A DNA stretch of 8,198 bases from an uncultured Pseudomonadota bacterium (GTDB lineage Bacteria; Pseudomonadota; Alphaproteobacteria; RF32; CAG-239). Positions within the stretch are counted from its first letter, which is position 1. The number at the start of each line of letters is the position of its first letter. Made by a program: the position numbers and the translations under genes. This document shows, piece after piece, positions 6,182-8,198 of the stretch. The notes below the pieces were generated by a model. The model was not told the DNA's origin and ran no database searches. It worked only from the letters and a program-made list of their open reading frames with translations. The DNA is taken from assembly GCA_902767055.1 (NCBI GenBank), contig CACXFX010000075.1:1-8198 (forward strand), in the 5' to 3' direction.

Positions 6182-6322
6182 ATATGGTACACGGCTTAGA
6201 GATGAGCCGTCAGCTCAGGCAAGGCAGGCGCCTGAGCGTATCCTCCGCAGTTAAAGCGGGGAGCTTGTCGTATATGTTCAGAGGTTTATCCTTAAAAACG
6301 ACAAGGTCAGTATGTACCATAT
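6182..6322 (+). ncRNA. Five-stem structured RNA upstream of the 6377-7847 operon, riboswitch-like
   Basis: The 141-nt element is closed by a perfect 10-bp stem P1, ATATGGTACA (6182-6191) with TGTACCATAT (6313-6322). Inside are P2 CGGCT/AGCCG (6192-6209), P3 GCTCAGGC/GCCTGAGC (6213-6237, perfect 8 bp), P4 CTCCGC/GCGGGG (6243-6261, one G-U) and P5 CTTGTCG/CGACAAG (6264-6305, perfect 7 bp) with a small inner hairpin AGG/CCT. P1 to P5 form a five-way junction with almost no unpaired spacer. It follows a good promoter, has no U-tract terminator, and sits 54 bases before the start codon. The 3' strand of P1 can also pair with the ribosome site. No match to the consensus motifs I know (TPP, cobalamin, lysine, c-di-GMP, SAM, T-box, 6S, SRP, tmRNA). 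A cis-regulatory leader is my first reading; a free RNA is the alternative. Confidence 0.65.
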
Positions 6323-6364
6323 GATTTGCTAACTCTCCGCTCCTTTAACAACATTTTAGCAAAG

Positions 6365-6373
6365 AAAGGTACA
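6365..6373 (+). promoter_or_regulatory. Shine-Dalgarno region that decides the 6377 start and can be masked
   Basis: AAAGG (6365-6369) lies 7 bases before ATG 6377 and fixes this start rather than the in-frame TTG at 6326. GGTACA (6368-6373) is exactly complementary to TGTACC (6313-6318) in P1 of the RNA, and AAAGG is also complementary to CCTTT (6342-6346). Both pairings would hide the site. Confidence 0.55.
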
Positions 6374-6376
6374 AAA

Positions 6377-7510
6377 ATGGAAAATTATGACACCCGTCTT
6401 TTAGATGAAATCAGCCAAGCAAAACCCGAAGAACTCGGATATGCTAAATCTTACGATTTAATGGTTGAAGTCAACAATTTGATGAATCAATACAAATCCC
6501 GCGAGCAGATGAACGCTAATCTCGGCATCAAAGATGATTTGCCATCAAAAGCCTTGGAAACAATTAAAAATTTTGCATCAAAAAGTGCCGCGTTAAACGG
6601 TCTTACTTTTGATCCGAACAATTCAAACGCCGCCGGTTATATTGCCGATGATCTTGCACGGGCAACAACAGCCATCCCGCCTCAAACACCCGAATTGACT
6701 GCAGATTTGCTCAATACAGCCAAAAGACTCTACGGACATGAAAAAGCAAATTTCAGCCCGGATTATCAGCTTGCCGAAATGTCAAAATTGGCACGACATC
6801 TCGGTGATGAAAAAGTTGCAAGTGCATTTGTTGATGCAACATTTGACAGTTTTCAAAAACTTGATACGTTTTATGACAATACCTTTGATGCGCTAAAAGC
6901 CTATAAAGACATAGCTTCTTTTCATCCCCAATTGGCAGAAAAATGCCTTGGAACAGCACAAATGTTGGCAGAAAAATTTCCGGATAAAATCAATAAACAG
7001 CCTGTTGAAGATATCATGCAAGCCGTTATGGACAATCCGAATGTTTCTCAAGAACTCAAAGACAGAGCAAGAGCTTCAAAAGAAAAATATAATCCGGTGC
7101 CAAAAGAGAAAAATGGCTTACAAATGATGCCCTCTAATGAAAAGCCTCTCACAACCAAAAAGCCTGTTGAAAAGCAAAAAGCACTTGATTTTATCAAAAA
7201 AGGCAAGGCTTACGCCGGCGGCAAAAAGTTGTTTGAACGCGCGAAAAATGCCATTAACGAAACATTTGATAAAAATCCGAAACTTGCCGCAACCGTCGGA
7301 TTTGCCGCAATGATCGCCGGATGTCAAACCATGCAACCCGAACTTGCTGCTGCCGGTGCGATTATTATGGCAGAAGGACTGCGACATATAAAAAACAAAA
7401 TGCTTGAAAAACGCGGACTTCGCCAACCGACTATCACTGCCGCATCAAGGCCTGCCGCTCTTCAACAAAACATTGAGCGTCCGAAAGGATTAAGATATGA
7501 CGGAAGATAA
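6377..7510 (+). CDS. Helical hypothetical protein with C-terminal hydrophobic hairpin
   Basis: 377 residues beginning MENYDTRLLDEISQ. Residues 1-240 are mostly amphipathic helices, an alpha-solenoid-like region with segments such as LAEMSKLARHLGDEKVASAFVDATFDSF and PQLAEKCLGTAQMLAEKF. A Lys/Pro-rich linker follows (about 245-275: PVPKEKNGLQMMPSNEKPLTTKKPVEKQ), then a Lys-rich helical part. Residues 303-332 (LAATVGFAAMIAG, a polar turn CQTMQPE, LAAAGAIIMA) form two short hydrophobic helices separated by a turn. That resembles a membrane-inserting hairpin or a buried helical pair, and the segments are short for standard membrane spans. There is no signal peptide, and the C-terminus is basic. 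I do not recognise the family. The gene is preceded by a structured RNA leader and overlaps the next gene by 14 bases, so the two are co-expressed. A membrane-associated or phage/element-related role is possible but unproven. Confidence 0.8.
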   Translation: MENYDTRLLDEISQAKPEELGYAKSYDLMVEVNNLMNQYKSREQMNANLGIKDDLPSKALETIKNFASKSAALNGLTFDPNNSNAAGYIADDLARATTAIPPQTPELTADLLNTAKRLYGHEKANFSPDYQLAEMSKLARHLGDEKVASAFVDATFDSFQKLDTFYDNTFDALKAYKDIASFHPQLAEKCLGTAQMLAEKFPDKINKQPVEDIMQAVMDNPNVSQELKDRARASKEKYNPVPKEKNGLQMMPSNEKPLTTKKPVEKQKALDFIKKGKAYAGGKKLFERAKNAINETFDKNPKLAATVGFAAMIAGCQTMQPELAAAGAIIMAEGLRHIKNKMLEKRGLRQPTITAASRPAALQQNIERPKGLRYDGR

Positions 7511-7847
7511 TGATTTTTTGGATGAGTTTGTCTTTTATATCAATGACGATCAAGTCGCCGTTTCAATAAACAATATTGATATTAATGCCGAAAAAGCCAT
7601 TTATGACGGTAAAAATATCCTGTATCTTAAAACGCCGGAAGATAAAAGTTATGCTTTGCAAAACATTGTCCCTGAAGTTCGTTCAATACTCAAAAAATCA
7701 AATGAGCTAACAATTATCTTGCTCAAAGATCAAGAATTTGTTGACGCTTATGAGCTTGAATTAAAAACAGATGAAACATTATCTGAAGAAGATGTTTTTT
7801 CAGATGAAGCCGGAAAGTTTTATCTGCATTTTGCCGATAAAAAATAA
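7497..7847 (+). CDS. Small acidic hypothetical protein, coupled to the 6377 gene
   Basis: 116 residues, very acidic, with no signal peptide or membrane segment. The N-terminal half reads as beta strands (EFVFYINDDQVAVSINNIDI, KAIYDGKNILYLKTP), followed by a helix (NIVPEVRSILKKSNE), then strands LTIILLKD and AYELEL, and a C-terminal acidic end finishing FYLHFADKK. This suggests a compact alpha/beta domain. The ATG lies inside the 3' end of the upstream gene with a 14-base overlap, and AAAGGA (7484-7489) provides the ribosome site at good spacing, so translational coupling is expected. An acidic small protein coupled to a larger partly basic protein may be a binding partner or chaperone; that is inference. 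I see no family match. Confidence 0.75.
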   Translation: MTEDNDFLDEFVFYINDDQVAVSINNIDINAEKAIYDGKNILYLKTPEDKSYALQNIVPEVRSILKKSNELTIILLKDQEFVDAYELELKTDETLSEEDVFSDEAGKFYLHFADKK

Positions 7848-7857
7848 AAGATTTTTA

Positions 7858-7915
7858 CCGTCAGGTCTGAATTTCAGAAAAAACGTGTGACCGGGGAGTT
7901 TTTACCACTTGACGG
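7858..7915 (+). other. Possible structured 3' region after the operon
   Basis: CCGTCA (7858-7863) pairs perfectly with TGACGG (7910-7915) across 46 bases, enclosing the hairpin TCTGA/TCAGA (7866-7878). Only a short, interrupted T/A stretch follows, so it is a poor intrinsic terminator. No better plus-strand terminator follows the 7847 stop. Confidence 0.3.
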
Positions 7916-7929
7916 AAGATTTTAAAAAT

Positions 7930-7953
7930 AAAAAATCCTTGTAAAAACAAGGA
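7930..7953 (-). terminator. Rho-independent terminator following tRNA-like end, copy 1
   Basis: On the minus strand TCCTTG (7948-7953) pairs with CAAGGA (7936-7941) around a 6-base loop, then five T and an A. It lies 4 bases beyond the CCA of the tRNA-Arg-like fragment at 7958-7977, as a real tRNA terminator would. Confidence 0.7.
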
Positions 7954-7957
7954 CTTA

Positions 7958-7977
7958 ATTGGCGCGCCCGGCGGGAT
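7958..7977 (-). pseudogene. tRNA-Arg 3'-end fragment, direct repeat copy 1
   Basis: The plus strand reads ATTGGCGCGCCCGGCGGGAT. Its complement ends ATCCCGCCGGGCGCGCCA, which is the 3' half of the T arm, the acceptor strand, the discriminator and the encoded CCA of a tRNA-Arg with a GCGCCCG...CGGGCGC acceptor stem. Nothing upstream on the minus strand supplies the rest of a cloverleaf, so it is a fragment. The same 20 bases occur at 8129-8148. Confidence 0.65.
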
Positions 7978-8008
7978 TATTTCGCTTCGCTTCATTCACT
8001 GCGCTCAT

Positions 8009-8074
8009 CGGCTGATGCCGACCGCCAAACTCCCGTTTGGCTTTCGCTTGTAGTCAAACTCACTTTTGTGAGTT
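8009..8074. other. Run of three perfect hairpins between the tRNA-end repeats
   Basis: Three stems follow each other: CGGC/GCCG with a TGAT loop (8009-8020), GCCAAAC/GTTTGGC with TCCC (8024-8041), and AACTCAC/GTGAGTT with TTTT (8057-8074). On the plus strand GTGAGTTCAAATCC followed by a sequence ending TGCCA (8093-8097) looks like a worn tRNA T arm and 3' end, but the T stem does not pair properly and no matching acceptor 5' strand is present. Confidence 0.45.
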
Positions 8075-8099
8075 CAAATCCTCTTGTTCGCATGCCAAT

Positions 8100-8122
8100 A
8101 AAAAAACCTCCTTGACGGAGGT
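8100..8122 (-). terminator. Rho-independent terminator following tRNA-like end, copy 2
   Basis: On the minus strand ACCTCC (8117-8122) and GGAGGT (8106-8111) enclose a 5-base loop and are followed by a run of T (plus-strand A 8100-8106). It stands 6 bases past the 8129-8148 tRNA-end repeat, repeating the arrangement of copy 1 with a different stem sequence. Confidence 0.75.
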
Positions 8123-8128
8123 CTCTTT

Positions 8129-8148
8129 ATTGGCGCGCCCGGCGGGAT
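8129..8148 (-). pseudogene. tRNA-Arg 3'-end fragment, direct repeat copy 2
   Basis: This is an exact 20-base copy of 7958-7977, again representing the T-arm 3' half, acceptor and CCA of a tRNA-Arg on the minus strand. Beyond it (8149-8198) the tRNA does not continue: the sequence has a small hairpin CATTGC/GCAATG (8158-8172). Exact 3'-end copies of a tRNA are what tRNA-targeting integrases leave at their attachment sites, but no integrase is in this window. Confidence 0.65.
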
Positions 8149-8198
8149 GGAGCGCGACATTGCAAAGCAATGCTTGCTCATCTTCGCTCATCGGCAAA

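Larger units (their letters stand above)
8002..8195. repeat. Second shared string of the duplicated right-edge cassette
   Basis: CGCTCATCGGC occurs at 8002-8012 and again at 8185-8195, in the same order and orientation relative to the tRNA-end repeats, though 44 and 56 bases from their starts. Together with the terminators this shows two related cassettes side by side. The second is cut by the window edge. Confidence 0.5.

Noticed and set aside
6182..6322. Retron msr-msd RNA, because of the flanking complementary ends
   Set aside because: No reverse transcriptase gene is in the window and the inner hairpins are short and do not match the msr plus long msd layout.
6326..6376. TTG start at 6326 extending the 6377 gene by 17 residues
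   Set aside because: No ribosome site precedes it and it abuts the RNA closing stem, while ATG 6377 has AAAGG at proper spacing.
7960..8150. CRISPR array suggested by the repeated 20-mers
   Set aside because: Only two copies at 171-base spacing, identical to a tRNA 3' end, with no spacer regularity or cas genes.
8066..8190. 43-residue minus-strand ORF starting ATGAGCGAAGATGAGC near 8190
   Set aside because: It runs through the tRNA-Arg fragment and the terminator, so it is a translation of repeat sequence and not a gene.

Overview
The window looks like chromosomal DNA of a low-GC, Gram-negative, host-associated bacterium, probably an alphaproteobacterium. A lipobox lipoprotein with a BamE/OmlA-like core and an RNase J-type enzyme fit this, as do the general codon and amino-acid style. 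No rRNA, intact tRNA or housekeeping gene is present to settle the lineage, so this placement is inference. Most genes here encode proteins I do not recognise.

Layout. (1) Positions 1-102 (minus) are the start of a secreted protein. (2) Positions 211-459 (minus) look like an undescribed structured small RNA: a good promoter at one end, an intrinsic terminator at the other and a row of hairpins between. A divergent promoter then drives a small, GC-richer helical-repeat gene (614-1117), which has its own terminator. (3) Positions 1236-5559 (plus) hold three genes: a divergent RNase J-like metallo-beta-lactamase/beta-CASP protein; a 490-residue protein with a degenerate J-domain-like N-terminus (NPD in place of HPD), an acidic linker and a coiled coil; and a 321-residue helical protein tightly coupled to it. 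(4) Positions 5564-5959 (minus) encode a convergent small outer-membrane-type lipoprotein. (5) Positions 6094-7847 (plus) form a transcription unit. It has a perfect TTGACA promoter, a 141-nt multi-hairpin RNA closed by a 10-bp stem, then two overlapping genes: a 377-residue helical protein with a C-terminal hydrophobic hairpin and a 116-residue acidic protein. One strand of the RNA's closing stem can instead pair with the Shine-Dalgarno region, so the RNA may be a leader switch. (6) Positions 7848-8198 contain no gene. They hold two 20-bp direct repeats matching the 3' end of a tRNA-Arg including CCA, each followed on the minus strand by its own terminator, with further hairpins between.

How it may work together: the RNase J-like protein and its two helical or coiled-coil neighbours are the most likely functional group, possibly RNA processing with scaffold or chaperone-type partners. 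The 6377/7497 pair is a separate unit that appears to be controlled through its RNA leader. The tRNA-end repeats suggest the right edge is a site of past integration or repeat spread. The two RNA candidates (211-459 minus, 6182-6322 plus) are the strongest novel signals in the window.
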